Positions 23,924 to 32,524 of a stretch of DNA of 64,000 bases are shown here, piece after piece. The stretch's first letter is position 1. Each line of letters begins with the position of its first letter. Below the pieces are notes generated by a model, which saw nothing but the letters and a program-made list of their open reading frames with translations, was not told where the DNA came from and did no database searches. Source of the DNA: Streptomyces sp. GQFP. GTDB lineage: Bacteria; Actinomycetota; Actinomycetes; Streptomycetales; Streptomycetaceae. The position numbers and the translations under genes were made by a program. The stretch is from NCBI RefSeq assembly GCF_021545335.1, contig NZ_CP089312.1, forward strand, positions 3,534,001 through 3,598,000, given 5' to 3'.

Positions 23924-24570
23924 TGGATAACTACCTTTCGTCCCTCAATGCGATAGCCGTTGCGGGCGAGCCGCCCCACGACATCGACGAGCAGCCTTCG
24001 CTCGACTTCCTTGATGCGCTCGTGCAGAGCGCTCTCGTCGTCCTCGTCCCGGATCTCCACCACGCCCTGAGCGATGATCGATCCGGTGTCGACGCCGTCG
24101 TCGACGAAGTGGACGGTGCAGCCGGTGACCCTGACGCCGTACGCGAGCGCCTCGCGCACGCCGTGGGCCCCCGGAAAACTGGGCAGCAGGGCGGGATGCG
24201 TGTTGACGAAGCGCCCGCCGAACAGGGCCAGGAACTCCTTGCCCACGATCTTCATGAACCCGGCGGACACGACCAGATCGGGTTCGTACGCGGCCACCGC
24301 CCCGGCGAGTGCCGCGTCCCACTCGGCCCGGGTCGCGTGGTCCTTCACCCGGCACACGAAGGTCGGCAGCCCGGCCCGCTCCGCGCGCGCGAGGCCCTCG
24401 ATGCCGTCCCGGTCGGCCCCGACAGCGACGATCTCGGCCCCGTAGGCCCCGGCGCCGACGGCCTCGATGGCGTCGAGGAGCGCCTGAAGATTCGTACCGG
24501 ATCCGGAGACCAGCACGACAAGGCGCTTGGCAGCACTGGTCATGGGCTTGGCGGCCTGGGACTCGGCCAC
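23920..24570 (-). CDS. purN: Phosphoribosylglycinamide formyltransferase
   Basis: PurN, about 216 residues, transfers a formyl group from 10-formyl-THF to GAR in purine synthesis. Visible: RLVVLVSGSGTNLQALLDAI at the N-terminus, VVSAGFMKIVGKEFL, the catalytic region RFVNTHPALLPSFPGAHG (Asn, His), and TVHFVDDGVDTGSIIAQG with the catalytic Asp. The GTG at 24570 is preferred because GAGAAAGG precedes it; an in-frame ATG at 24543 has no ribosome-binding site. First gene of the purN-purH operon. FolD in this window supplies its cofactor. Confidence 0.95.
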   Translation of the reverse strand: MAESQAAKPMTSAAKRLVVLVSGSGTNLQALLDAIEAVGAGAYGAEIVAVGADRDGIEGLARAERAGLPTFVCRVKDHATRAEWDAALAGAVAAYEPDLVVSAGFMKIVGKEFLALFGGRFVNTHPALLPSFPGAHGVREALAYGVRVTGCTVHFVDDGVDTGSIIAQGVVEIRDEDDESALHERIKEVERRLLVDVVGRLARNGYRIEGRKVVIQ

Positions 24571-24844
24571 GGCGGGGCCCTTTCTCGGGGGAGCGTTTGT
24601 GCGGTCGTACGAATGCTTCGCGCCCCCGGATACGGGGAAGTCTACGAAGCGGCCGACCGCCAGCAACGATACCGGCACACCGGACAGCCCCCACGGGACG
24701 GGGGCGTGGCCGGAAGGTAGCGTCTGGGAGGGGCCGGTCCGGGAACGCGCTCGTCATACGGTGCGTTCACTGGGTGACGGCTCACGCCGAAACAGCCCTT
24801 GCTCCAACCGAAGCTGTAATCAACAAGGGGAAGACGCTCACTTG

Positions 24845-25660
24845 ATGTCGGACCGCAGCCTGCGACTCCTCACGCTCACCCCGCAGTCGGTGCTGCTGCG
24901 GGAGCGCCCCGCGTCGCCGCCCGACGCGCCCTCGGGCAAGAAGAACGGCGACCAGGGAGACACCGGTGCGACCGGCGACGGGCAGGAGAGCGCGGCCCAG
25001 GACGACAACCCGTTCGCCCCGCCGCCCGAGGGCACCCCGGACAAGCCCTGGCAGCCCCGGCGTCCGGCGGGCGACGACTCGTCCGGCGACGGGTCCGCCA
25101 GCGGGTCCGGCGGTGGTCACTCCCCGTGGGGCAACCAGTGGAGCGACCGGCAGCCCGGCCGTTCCCCGGGCGGCTTCGGCGACCGCTCCGGCCGTCAGGG
25201 CGGACAGGGCGGCCCCGAGGGACCGGGCGACGGCCAGGGCTCCAACCCGCGCTGGGACCCGACGGACCCGGCCCAGCGCCGCGCACGGTACGCACTGCTG
25301 TGCGGCATGTGGGCCTTCTTCTTCGCCCTCTTCAGCTGGCCGTACGTGGCACTGCTGCTCGGCGCGCTCGCCCTGCACTGGGGCATCAGCGCCCTGCGCG
25401 CCAAGCCCCGAACCCCGAACCCGGACACCCCGGCGCCGACGCAGGGCCCGGGCAGCGGCCGGCAGCAGCGGACGGCCGCGATCAGCGGCCTGGTCACGGC
25501 ATCCCTGGCCCTCGCCATGGTCGCCGTGACTTTCAGCCTCCAGTTCGTCTACCGCGACTACTACACGTGCACGAACGACGCCCTCACCAACACCGCGAAG
25601 AAGGCCTGCGACGACCTTCTCCCGAAGGAACTGCGGGACGTGTTCGGCACGAACAGCTAG
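24845..25660 (+). CDS. Membrane protein with long disordered N-terminus
   Basis: A 271-residue protein. Residues 1-140 are hydrophilic and rich in Gly/Pro/Ser/Asp (for example DNPFAPPPEGTPDKPWQP). Then comes WDPTDPAQRRARYALLCG, two adjacent hydrophobic spans (CGMWAFFFALFSWPYVALLL and GALALHWGISAL), a spacer, and a third span (ISGLVTASLALAMVAVTFSL) followed by YRDYYTCTNDALT with KACDDLLPKELRD outside. The pattern recalls DUF4190-type proteins. The ATG at 24845 follows GGGGAAG at a long distance; a TTG at 24842 is also in frame. Divergent from purN. Function unknown. Confidence 0.72.
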   Translation: MSDRSLRLLTLTPQSVLLRERPASPPDAPSGKKNGDQGDTGATGDGQESAAQDDNPFAPPPEGTPDKPWQPRRPAGDDSSGDGSASGSGGGHSPWGNQWSDRQPGRSPGGFGDRSGRQGGQGGPEGPGDGQGSNPRWDPTDPAQRRARYALLCGMWAFFFALFSWPYVALLLGALALHWGISALRAKPRTPNPDTPAPTQGPGSGRQQRTAAISGLVTASLALAMVAVTFSLQFVYRDYYTCTNDALTNTAKKACDDLLPKELRDVFGTNS

Positions 25661-25678
25661 CCACAGATACGGCTACAG

Positions 25679-27355
25679 CTACGGCTGCGTCTCTTCTTGC
25701 TCATCCGGGTCCTCCGGTGGCGGTGTCGCCGACGCCTCCTTGAGCGCCGCCCAGCGGGCCTCTCGGGACGCGGTGTCGTACCAGGGCGAGAGGGACGACG
25801 CGGGCGACGGCGACGGCAGATCGATGGGGAGGAAGTCGTACGCGGCCTCCGCCTCGTACGGGTCGCTCGCCTCGTACGCGTCATCCGCGGCGGCTGTCTC
25901 GTGCGGCTTCTTCGACCCGGCGGGCGCCGCCGAGGGCCTCAGCTTCAGCGTGCCGATGTCGGTGCTGCTGCGGGTGCCGGTGGCTGTGGCCTTCGGGCGG
26001 CGCTTGCGCAGCCGCCACGCCCGCAGCCCGACGGCCGTCGGTACGGCGACAGTCGCCGTCCACGCCAGTGTCGCCGCGCCCGTCTGCCACCACACCGGCC
26101 CGATGTGCGCGAGGGCGTCGGTGCCGAGCGGTCCGCCCGCCAGCCCGGCCAGCGCGGCGAGCGCACCCGCGCACAGGAGGGCGGCGAGGCCGGCGTTCGC
26201 GGCGGTACGCCGGCCCGACCAGGGCGCCCTTCCGCCGCCGGGGGCTGCCGCCCGTGCCGTGAACCAGGCCAGCGTCAGCCCGGCCGCCACCGGCACCCCG
26301 GCGACCGCCCAGGTCAGCGGGGTGCCCGGACCGGCGTCCGGTACCGCCGACAGCAGCGGGAACGGCGGCAACATCGGGGCCGGGTCGGAGCTCAGCGGCC
26401 CCGTGACCCGGCCCGCGCCGAGCACGAACCCGGGGCCGAGGGCGTAGGCCGCACCCCACAGGGCCGCATTCGGAATCAGGGCCAGACAGAGCAGCAGCAC
26501 GGCGATCCGGCCCGACCACGCCTCCGTCAGCTGGAGGAAGGAGGCCCGGGCGGCCCCACCGTGCCCCACCAGCGACACCGCGACGAGCAGCGCCCCGCCC
26601 CCGACGAACACGGCCGTACCGGCCCCGGCGGCCCGCCCGACGGCCAGGACCCGGCCCCGCACCTCCGGGTCCAGGATGCGCCGGCGTACCCACCTGGGCA
26701 GCAGATACAGCACCCGTGGCGACAGGGGCGCGCGCGGGCGTCCGTACGCCGTCCACACCCCGGCGCCCGCCGCGGCCATGGCGAGCAGCGGTACGCATAC
26801 GGCCGTCCAGGCCCAGTCGGGACGCAGCCCGCCCCCGGCCGCGTACAGCGCGACGCCCCCGCCGACGGCCAGATACCCGGCGACGACGCCGAGCCAGGCG
26901 GTGCGGGCGGGGACGGGGGGCGCGTCCCCCGTCGCGCCCTCCTCCTCCGGGCCCTCGGCCGCGTCACGGGCGGCGCGGTGCAGCAGCCAGACCGGGAGGG
27001 CGAGCAGGAGGAGGGGGGTGACGCCGACGGGGGCGGGGGCGCCGGTGAGGCCGTCCGCGCGGATCAGTTCGGCGCCGTGGGCGAGCAGCCAGAGGGCGGC
27101 GGCGATGTGCAGTGCGCCGTCGGGTCCGCTGTCCGGGTAGGGCGAGCTGATCCACAGCACCATGACGAGCACGGCGAACGAACCGAGCCCGAGCCCGGCC
27201 GCGACCGCGCCCCCGAGCAGACCCGCGCCCAGTCCGGGCGACCGGTCACGCAGCCGGTCGCGAACCCGGTCCCGGACCCGGACGCGCAGGCGCGGGGAGA
27301 GAGGCAGTGGCAGGAAGGGAAGCCGGCGGCCGTTCGTCTGGGTCACGAGCGCCAT
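25679..27355 (-). CDS. DUF6350 / PerM-like polytopic membrane protein
   Basis: A 558-residue integral membrane protein with about ten hydrophobic segments (for example GLGLGSFAVLVMVLWI, LLLLALPVWLLH, GVVAGYLAVGGGVALYAAG, LLLCLALIPNAALWGAAYAL) and a long acidic cytoplasmic C-terminal tail after RLRKRRPKATATG. Its place between purN and sucD matches the PerM gene of mycobacteria (Rv0955, beside purN), which supports cell division and survival under stress. The ATG at 27355 has GGGAG close by; a GTG four codons later has better spacing, so the start is uncertain by a few residues. No catalytic motif is seen. Confidence 0.78.
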   Translation of the reverse strand: MALVTQTNGRRLPFLPLPLSPRLRVRVRDRVRDRLRDRSPGLGAGLLGGAVAAGLGLGSFAVLVMVLWISSPYPDSGPDGALHIAAALWLLAHGAELIRADGLTGAPAPVGVTPLLLLALPVWLLHRAARDAAEGPEEEGATGDAPPVPARTAWLGVVAGYLAVGGGVALYAAGGGLRPDWAWTAVCVPLLAMAAAGAGVWTAYGRPRAPLSPRVLYLLPRWVRRRILDPEVRGRVLAVGRAAGAGTAVFVGGGALLVAVSLVGHGGAARASFLQLTEAWSGRIAVLLLCLALIPNAALWGAAYALGPGFVLGAGRVTGPLSSDPAPMLPPFPLLSAVPDAGPGTPLTWAVAGVPVAAGLTLAWFTARAAAPGGGRAPWSGRRTAANAGLAALLCAGALAALAGLAGGPLGTDALAHIGPVWWQTGAATLAWTATVAVPTAVGLRAWRLRKRRPKATATGTRSSTDIGTLKLRPSAAPAGSKKPHETAAADDAYEASDPYEAEAAYDFLPIDLPSPSPASSLSPWYDTASREARWAALKEASATPPPEDPDEQEETQP

Positions 27356-27409
27356 GCTCCCAACGACACGCACTTTCCGGCTGTAACAGGCGAACCTACG
27401 ACGTGTCAC

Positions 27410-27438
27410 TCAATATACGTTTTATGTACTTTTACGTC
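27410..27438 (+). promoter_or_regulatory. AT-rich promoter/operator before the XRE-sigma-like gene
   Basis: An unusually AT-rich stretch for this genome, containing ACGTTTTATGTACTTTTACGT (27417-27437), a loose palindrome with ACGT at both ends. It ends 15 bases before the GTG of the gene at 27453. A candidate binding site for that protein or its promoter. Confidence 0.35.
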
Positions 27439-27452
27439 CGAAGGGGCCCCCG

Positions 27453-28475
27453 GTGACGCAGAGCCCCACCATCCCGCTGCCCCCGCCCGGCGAGCGCCGA
27501 CGCCTGCGCGAGTCCCTGTCGCTGACGCAGGCTCAGGTCGCCGAACGGGTGGGTGTCAGCCGCGAGACGGTACGCGCGTGGGAGACCGGCCGTACGACAC
27601 CGCGCGGACGCAAGGCACAGACGTACGCGAGCCTGCTGGCGGCGGCGCCGGCGGCGACGCCCGTTGAGGACATGACGGCCCTGACCCCCGCTCAGGCCTT
27701 CGACGCGCTCTACGCGTTCTGCGCGCCCGCCCTCGTACGGCAGACCTATCTCCTCACCGGGCGGCGGGAGTTGGCGCGCGAGTCCGTCGAACGGGCGTTC
27801 CAGCTGGCCTGGCACCGCTGGCCCGAGGTGGCGGTGGACCCGGACCCGGCGGGCTGGATCCGCGCCACGGCGTACGACTGCGCCCTCTCCCCCTGGCACC
27901 GCTTCCGCGCCCGCCACCGCCACCCGGAGGCCCCGCCCGCCGACCCGACCGACCGCGCGCTGCTCTCCGTACTCCTGAAACTCCCCCCGCCGTACCGCCG
28001 CACCCTGCTCCTGTACGACGGCGTGGGCCTGGGCCTGCCGGAAACGGCGGCGGAGACGGAGGCGAGCACCCCGGCAGCGGCGAACCGCATCCTCCACGCC
28101 CGCGAGGCGGTGGCGGCCCGGCTACCGGAGTTGGCGGACCCGACCGACCTCTCGACCCGCCTGTCGGGCCTGGCGACCCACGCCCGCCTGAGAGCCGCCC
28201 GCCCGTCAGCCGTCCGCGCGGGCAGCGAACGCCGAGCCCGCAACTGGACCCACGCGGCAATCGCCTTCACCATCGCCCTGATCGGCGCCACGACGTTCAC
28301 CCTCCACACGGCCCCCACCCACTACGAGCCAGTAGTGGCCCCGGGGGCATCGGTCCAGGGAATCCCCCCGATCCCGGCCCCGGGCCCCCTGTCCCGAACG
28401 GAACAGAACCTCCGTAAAAAGCTGAAGGGCGAGGCTGAGAACGGCCCGGAGAGGGTGACACCGGAGGTGAGGTGA
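27453..28475 (+). CDS. XRE helix-turn-helix fused to a sigma-factor-like region and a membrane span
   Basis: A 340-residue protein. Residues about 14-58 form an XRE HTH (LRESLSLTQAQVAERVGVSR, then ETVRAWETGRTTPRG). Residues about 80-140 resemble ECF sigma region 2 (ALYAFCAPALVRQTYLLTGR, RELARESVERAFQLAWHRWP). Residues about 165-210 resemble sigma region 4 (LLKLPPPYRRTLLLYDGVGL, ETEASTPAAANRILHARE). Near residue 265 is a hydrophobic span (AAIAFTIALIGATTFTL) and a short outer tail. The GTG at 27453 follows GAAGGGG. It may be a membrane-bound regulator that combines promoter and operator recognition. It is divergent from the PerM-like gene and beside sucD. The domain reading is by eye; the function is inference. 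Confidence 0.72.
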   Translation: MTQSPTIPLPPPGERRRLRESLSLTQAQVAERVGVSRETVRAWETGRTTPRGRKAQTYASLLAAAPAATPVEDMTALTPAQAFDALYAFCAPALVRQTYLLTGRRELARESVERAFQLAWHRWPEVAVDPDPAGWIRATAYDCALSPWHRFRARHRHPEAPPADPTDRALLSVLLKLPPPYRRTLLLYDGVGLGLPETAAETEASTPAAANRILHAREAVAARLPELADPTDLSTRLSGLATHARLRAARPSAVRAGSERRARNWTHAAIAFTIALIGATTFTLHTAPTHYEPVVAPGASVQGIPPIPAPGPLSRTEQNLRKKLKGEAENGPERVTPEVR

Positions 28476-28583
28476 GCCTTGACGGCACCTGGCTGTGGGC
28501 AGTCGTTCCGCTAGGGCGGAACGGGTGGGCACAGCCACCAACGCCGGGTGCCCGGTAACCCCACGGCACCTGTACCGACGCCA

Positions 28584-28617
28584 GTGGGCCCGCCCCCAGC
28601 GAAGGGAACGGGCCCAC
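28584..28617. terminator. Hairpin terminator between the XRE-sigma-like gene and sucD
   Basis: A perfect 9-bp stem GTGGGCCCG (28584-28592) with CGGGCCCAC (28609-28617) and a 16-base loop, between the convergent gene ends. Confidence 0.6.
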
Positions 28618-28638
28618 AAAGGTTCAGCTCAAGGAACG

Positions 28639-29523
28639 TCAGCCGGCAAGCAGCTCGCGCGCCAGCTTCGCCGTCTCGGTCGGCGTCTTGCCGACCTTGA
28701 CTCCGGCGGCCTCAAGGGCCTCCTTCTTCGCGGCGGCCGTACCGGAGGAGCCGGAGACGATGGCACCGGCGTGGCCCATGGTCTTGCCCTCGGGCGCGGT
28801 GAACCCGGCCACGTAACCGACGACCGGCTTCGTCACGTTCTTCGCGATGAAGTCGGCGGCCCGCTCCTCCGCGTCGCCACCGATCTCACCGATCATCACG
28901 ATCAGGTCGGTGTCGGGGTCGGCCTCGAACGCGGCGAGCGCGTCGATGTGCGTCGTACCGATGACGGGGTCGCCACCGATACCCACGGCGGACGAGAAGC
29001 CGATGTCACGGAGCTCGTACATCATCTGGTACGTCAGCGTGCCCGACTTCGAGACCAGACCGATGCGGCCCGGCTTCGTGATGTCGCCCGGGATGATGCC
29101 GGCGTTCGACTGACCCGGGGTGATGAGCCCAGGACAGTTCGGGCCGATGATCCGGGTCTTGTTGCCCTTCGACTTCGCGTACGCCCAGAAGGCGGCGGAG
29201 TCGTGGACGGCGATGCCCTCGGTGATGACGACCGCGAGCGGGATCTCCGCGTCGATCGCCTCGACGACCGCGGCCTTGGCGAAGGCCGGCGGTACGAAGA
29301 GAACCGATACGTTCGCGCCCGTCTTCTCGATCGCCTCGGCGACCGTGCCGAAGACCGGGATGTCGGTGCCGTCGATGTCGACGGACGTGCCCGCCTTGCG
29401 CGGGTTCACCCCGCCGACGATGTTCGTGCCGTCGGCCAGCATGAGCTTGGTGTGCTTCATGCCCGTGGCACCGGTCATGCCCTGGACGATGACCTTGCTG
29501 TCCTTGTTGAGGAAGATAGCCAT
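28639..29523 (-). CDS. sucD: Succinyl-CoA synthetase alpha subunit
   Basis: The 294-residue ADP/GDP-forming succinate-CoA ligase alpha chain of the TCA cycle. N-terminal CoA-binding segment (VIVQGMTGATGMKHTKLML, GTNIVGGVNPRKAGT), FVPPAFAKAAVVEAI, IIGPNCPGLITPGQSNAGI, SKSGTLTYQMMYEL, and the phosphorylated histidine in TMGHAGAIVSGSSGTA. The ATG at 29523 lies 21 bases after sucC, so the two subunits are made from one transcript. It ends just before the hairpin at 28584-28617. Confidence 0.97.
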   Translation of the reverse strand: MAIFLNKDSKVIVQGMTGATGMKHTKLMLADGTNIVGGVNPRKAGTSVDIDGTDIPVFGTVAEAIEKTGANVSVLFVPPAFAKAAVVEAIDAEIPLAVVITEGIAVHDSAAFWAYAKSKGNKTRIIGPNCPGLITPGQSNAGIIPGDITKPGRIGLVSKSGTLTYQMMYELRDIGFSSAVGIGGDPVIGTTHIDALAAFEADPDTDLIVMIGEIGGDAEERAADFIAKNVTKPVVGYVAGFTAPEGKTMGHAGAIVSGSSGTAAAKKEALEAAGVKVGKTPTETAKLARELLAG

Positions 29524-29544
29524 GGCGGTTGTTTCCCTCGTCCC

Positions 29545-30723
29545 TTACTTCGCAGCCGCGAGCTCGGCGGCCTTGTCGGCCGCGCCGTCCATGGTGTCCA
29601 CGCGCTGGACCAGCGGGTGGTTGGCGTCGGAGAGGATCTTGCGACCCAGCTCGGCGTTGTTGCCGTCGAGGCGGACGACGAGGGGCTTGGAGACTTCCTC
29701 GCCCTTGTCCGCGAGCAGCTGCAGCGCCTGCACGATGCCGTTGGCGACCTCGTCGCACGCGGTGATGCCGCCGAAGACGTTGACGAAGACCGACTTGACG
29801 TCGGGGTCGCCGAGGATGATCTCCAGGCCGTTCGCCATGACGGCGGCGGAGGCGCCACCACCGATGTCGAGGAAGTTGGCGGGCTTGACCCCACCGTGCG
29901 CCTCACCGGCGTACGCGACGACGTCGAGGGTGCTCATGACGAGACCCGCGCCGTTGCCGATGATGCCGACCTCACCGTCGAGCTTGACGTAGTTGAGGTT
30001 CTTGGCCTTGGCGGCGGCCTCCAGCGGGTTGGCCGCGTCCTTGTCCTCAAGCGCGGCGTGGTCCGGCTGGCGGAACTCCGCGTTCTCGTCGAGGGAGACC
30101 TTGCCGTCGAGGGCGATGACCTTGCCGGAGGCGACCTTGGCGAGGGGGTTGACCTCGACGAGGAGGGCGTCCTCCTTGATGAAGGTGTCCCACAGCGTCA
30201 CGAGGATCTCGGCGACCTGCTCCGCGACCTCGGCAGGGAACTTCGCCTGCGCGACGATCTCGCGGGCCTTCTCGATGCTCACGCCCTCGTTGGCGTCGAC
30301 CGGGACCTTCGCGAGGGCCTCGGGGTTCTCCTCCGCGACGACCTCGATCTCCACGCCGCCCTGGACGGACGCCATGGCGAGGAAGGTGCGGTTGGTGCGG
30401 TCGAGGAGGTACGAGACGTAGTACTCCTCGACGATCTCGGGCGCGGTCTCGGCGATCATCACCTTGTGGACCGTGTGGCCCTTGATGTCCATGCCGAGGA
30501 TGTCCGTCGCGCGGGCGACGGCCTCGTCCGGGGTGGCGGCGAGCTTCACGCCGCCGGCCTTTCCACGCCCACCGACCTTCACCTGCGCCTTGACGACAGA
30601 CTTGCCGCCCAGGCGCTCGGTCGCCGCGCGCGCCGCCTCAGGCGTGTCGATGACTTCACCGGCCAGCACCGGTACACCGTGCTTGGCGAAGAGGTCCCTC
30701 GCCTGGTACTCGAACAGGTCCAC
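29545..30723 (-). CDS. sucC: Succinyl-CoA synthetase beta subunit
   Basis: The 392-residue beta chain with an N-terminal ATP-grasp fold (MDLFEYQARDLFAKHGVPV, VKAQVKVGGRGKAGGVKLA) and a C-terminal ligase domain (GEVGIIGNGAGLVMSTLDV, PANFLDIGGGA, VFVNVFGGITACDEVANGIV, VVRLDGNNAELG). The GTG at 30723 has AGGGACGGA upstream. First gene of sucCD. A long untranslated or spacer region with a hairpin at 30998-31035 lies upstream. Confidence 0.97.
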   Translation of the reverse strand: MDLFEYQARDLFAKHGVPVLAGEVIDTPEAARAATERLGGKSVVKAQVKVGGRGKAGGVKLAATPDEAVARATDILGMDIKGHTVHKVMIAETAPEIVEEYYVSYLLDRTNRTFLAMASVQGGVEIEVVAEENPEALAKVPVDANEGVSIEKAREIVAQAKFPAEVAEQVAEILVTLWDTFIKEDALLVEVNPLAKVASGKVIALDGKVSLDENAEFRQPDHAALEDKDAANPLEAAAKAKNLNYVKLDGEVGIIGNGAGLVMSTLDVVAYAGEAHGGVKPANFLDIGGGASAAVMANGLEIILGDPDVKSVFVNVFGGITACDEVANGIVQALQLLADKGEEVSKPLVVRLDGNNAELGRKILSDANHPLVQRVDTMDGAADKAAELAAAK

Positions 30724-30997
30724 GCGCGTCCGTCCCTATCAGTGATCTCGCGGTTCGTTGGATGCGTGGGCGTGCCGCGAAGGGCAACGTGACGTCCGCT
30801 GTGTCACAAGGGTGGCGCACACGGTGTCCGAGCGCGCGGCATGTCCGTCTCGCAGGTTATCGCCGCACCCCGCAGGTCCCTAAATCAGGAATCACACCTG
30901 AGCGGTGATACCTGTCACAGAGTGCCATCCACGGCCGCCGCCCGACCCCTGCGAGGGTGCTCGGGAGGGGCTTAGATGTGGTTACGGGTGCAAAGGT

Positions 30998-31035
30998 GAG
31001 GCCTCACCGGGCTGGGGTAGACCCGGTGAGGCCTC
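30998..31035. terminator. Strong hairpin in the sucC upstream region
   Basis: A perfect 14-bp stem GAGGCCTCACCGGG (30998-31011) with CCCGGTGAGGCCTC (31022-31035) and a 10-base loop. The left arm is itself part of the palindrome GGTGAGGCCTCACC. It could end the minus-strand transcript of the gene at 31470-32369 or act as an attenuator before sucC. Confidence 0.5.
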
Positions 31036-31383
31036 TGGAAGGCCCGCCAGTGGCTTTGACGGTCCTCCGGCAAGCGGTCCCCACCCCTATGGGAGCCGCT
31101 CACCGCCGTCCGCCGGGCACGCCCCGCCCGGACCGATGGCATTCGGCCGTACGGGGCTTGCCTGGCGGAGTCCGAAAGATCCGCACGTCAGGCGCGCGGA
31201 AGTCGGGCGTGCAGGGGTCGTGTGTGCGGGACGTCAGACGTGCGGGGCGTCAGGTATGCAGGCGTCAGGTGTACGGAGGCCATGCGCGCGGAGGCCTGCT
31301 GCGCTGATGTCGGGTGTGCGAAGGCCGGGTACGCGGAAGGCGGTCACCGGACTGGCACTCCGTGCAGTCGCCGCAGGCTCCGT

Positions 31384-31455
31384 TCACGTCACGTCACGTC
31401 ACGCACGGCACGGATCGACGCGCACGGCGAAGGAACGGAGGAACGGAGGAACGGA
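31384..31455 (+). repeat. Short tandem repeats (TCACG x4 and GGAACGGA x3)
   Basis: TCACG occurs four times in tandem at 31384-31403, and GGAACGGA three times at 31432-31455. Both lie just downstream of the minus-strand secreted protein gene. Confidence 0.75.
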
Positions 31456-31469
31456 GGAGGAGCCCGGTC

Positions 31470-32369
31470 CTAACCGGGGAAGACAGGAATGGCCTGGTAC
31501 CTGTCCCTGACCTCGGCACCGGCGGCGACCGGGGCAACCCCCGGTACGAGCCGCACCGGCGCCCGCTGGCTCAACGCGACGGCATGCGCGTCGCCGTGCC
31601 CACCACCATGCCGGGAGCTACCGGCCTCTACGACTGCCCGCTCACCGAGTGCCCCGTGCGACACCCCGCCCGGCAGCCCACCGGGCGCCTGCCGCACAGC
31701 CGCCCGCGAGACGCGTACGCCACCCCGGTCGCCGGCCACGGTCTCGCCGGCCCCACCGACACGACCGACGAACCGAGGCCCGTAGGCGACGCCGCCGCCC
31801 TGGTGGGTCCGGGGAGCGGTCGTCGGCGGGGTCTTGTCCGGCGACGAGGGAGAAGCTGGGGAGGCGGGCGACGCGGGAGAAACGGGCGGTGGGGCAGGCG
31901 AGGCCGGCGAAGAAGGGACGGTGGGCGACGCGGGCACACCGGGAAGCTCCGGAAGCGCGGGGAGCACAGGTAGCTCCGGGACTTCCGGAAGCGCAGGCAG
32001 CGTCGGTACTTGCGCCGTTACCTCCGCCAGCTCCTCGGTGACGGTCTCCACCAGCCCACCGACCGGCTGCACGACCTTGCCGACGGTGTCCTCGACGGCG
32101 GACGGCACAACCGGCTTGACCGGCTCAGCCAACGAATCCGTCACCCGCAGAACCTGAACCTGAACCTGATCCCGAACCGGATCCTGAATCTGCCGCTGAA
32201 CCTGTCCCAGAGGCACCGGCGCACCCTCCGCCGCATGCGCCCGCTCCCCGCACAGGAACCCGAAGACGAACAACCCGCTCACCAGCACGGCCACTTGCAG
32301 CGCACGCCGCCCCACCGCCGTACGCGTCACGCGCAGTACGGCAATGGACAGGGCGGCTGGCCAGTTCAA
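31470..32369 (-). CDS. Secreted or surface proline-rich protein
   Basis: A 299-residue protein. A twin-basic N-terminus (RTAVGRRALQVAVLVSGLFV, then FGFLCGERAHAAEG) looks like a signal peptide with an AHA-A cleavage site. The mature part has a coiled or amphipathic stretch (VQRQIQDPVRDQVQVQVLRV), then a Pro-rich region with repeated LPALPEVPELP and SPASPASP motifs, and a low-complexity basic C-terminus. No enzyme motif is seen. The TTG at 32369 follows GGAGG at 9 bases. It may be a cell-wall-spanning spacer or surface protein. The 147-base gap to the VWA gene holds nothing recognised apart from repeats at the VWA stop. Confidence 0.62.
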   Translation of the reverse strand: MNWPAALSIAVLRVTRTAVGRRALQVAVLVSGLFVFGFLCGERAHAAEGAPVPLGQVQRQIQDPVRDQVQVQVLRVTDSLAEPVKPVVPSAVEDTVGKVVQPVGGLVETVTEELAEVTAQVPTLPALPEVPELPVLPALPELPGVPASPTVPSSPASPAPPPVSPASPASPASPSSPDKTPPTTAPRTHQGGGVAYGPRFVGRVGGAGETVAGDRGGVRVSRAAVRQAPGGLPGGVSHGALGERAVVEAGSSRHGGGHGDAHAVALSQRAPVRLVPGVAPVAAGAEVRDRYQAIPVFPG

Positions 32370-32497
32370 GAGGAGGGGCCTCCGGGCGGCGGCAAGACTG
32401 GGTGGGCGCCGATCCTCGCACGCCCCTCCCGAGGTCGCGCAAGCCCCCCGTACCGATGCTCACTCATGTCCGTTTTGCCACCCGAGCCGCGCCCCCG

Positions 32498-32524
32498 CTC
32501 ACTCGCCTCACTCGCCTCACTCGG
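32498..32524 (+). repeat. 9-bp tandem repeat at the VWA gene stop
   Basis: CTCACTCGC at 32498-32506 and 32507-32515, and CTCACTCGG at 32516-32524. The last unit contains the stop codon of the minus-strand VWA gene. Confidence 0.65.

Larger units (their letters stand above)
30724..31469. other. Long intergenic region upstream of sucCD
   Basis: About 750 bases with no credible gene on either strand. The part nearest sucC (30724-30900) should hold its promoter. A strong hairpin lies at 30998-31035. From about 31160 to 31330 the sequence is made of degenerate repeats around CGTCAGGTGTGCGG, followed by TCACG and GGAACGGA tandem repeats. Nothing like a tRNA or a known riboswitch was recognised. 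Confidence 0.5.
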
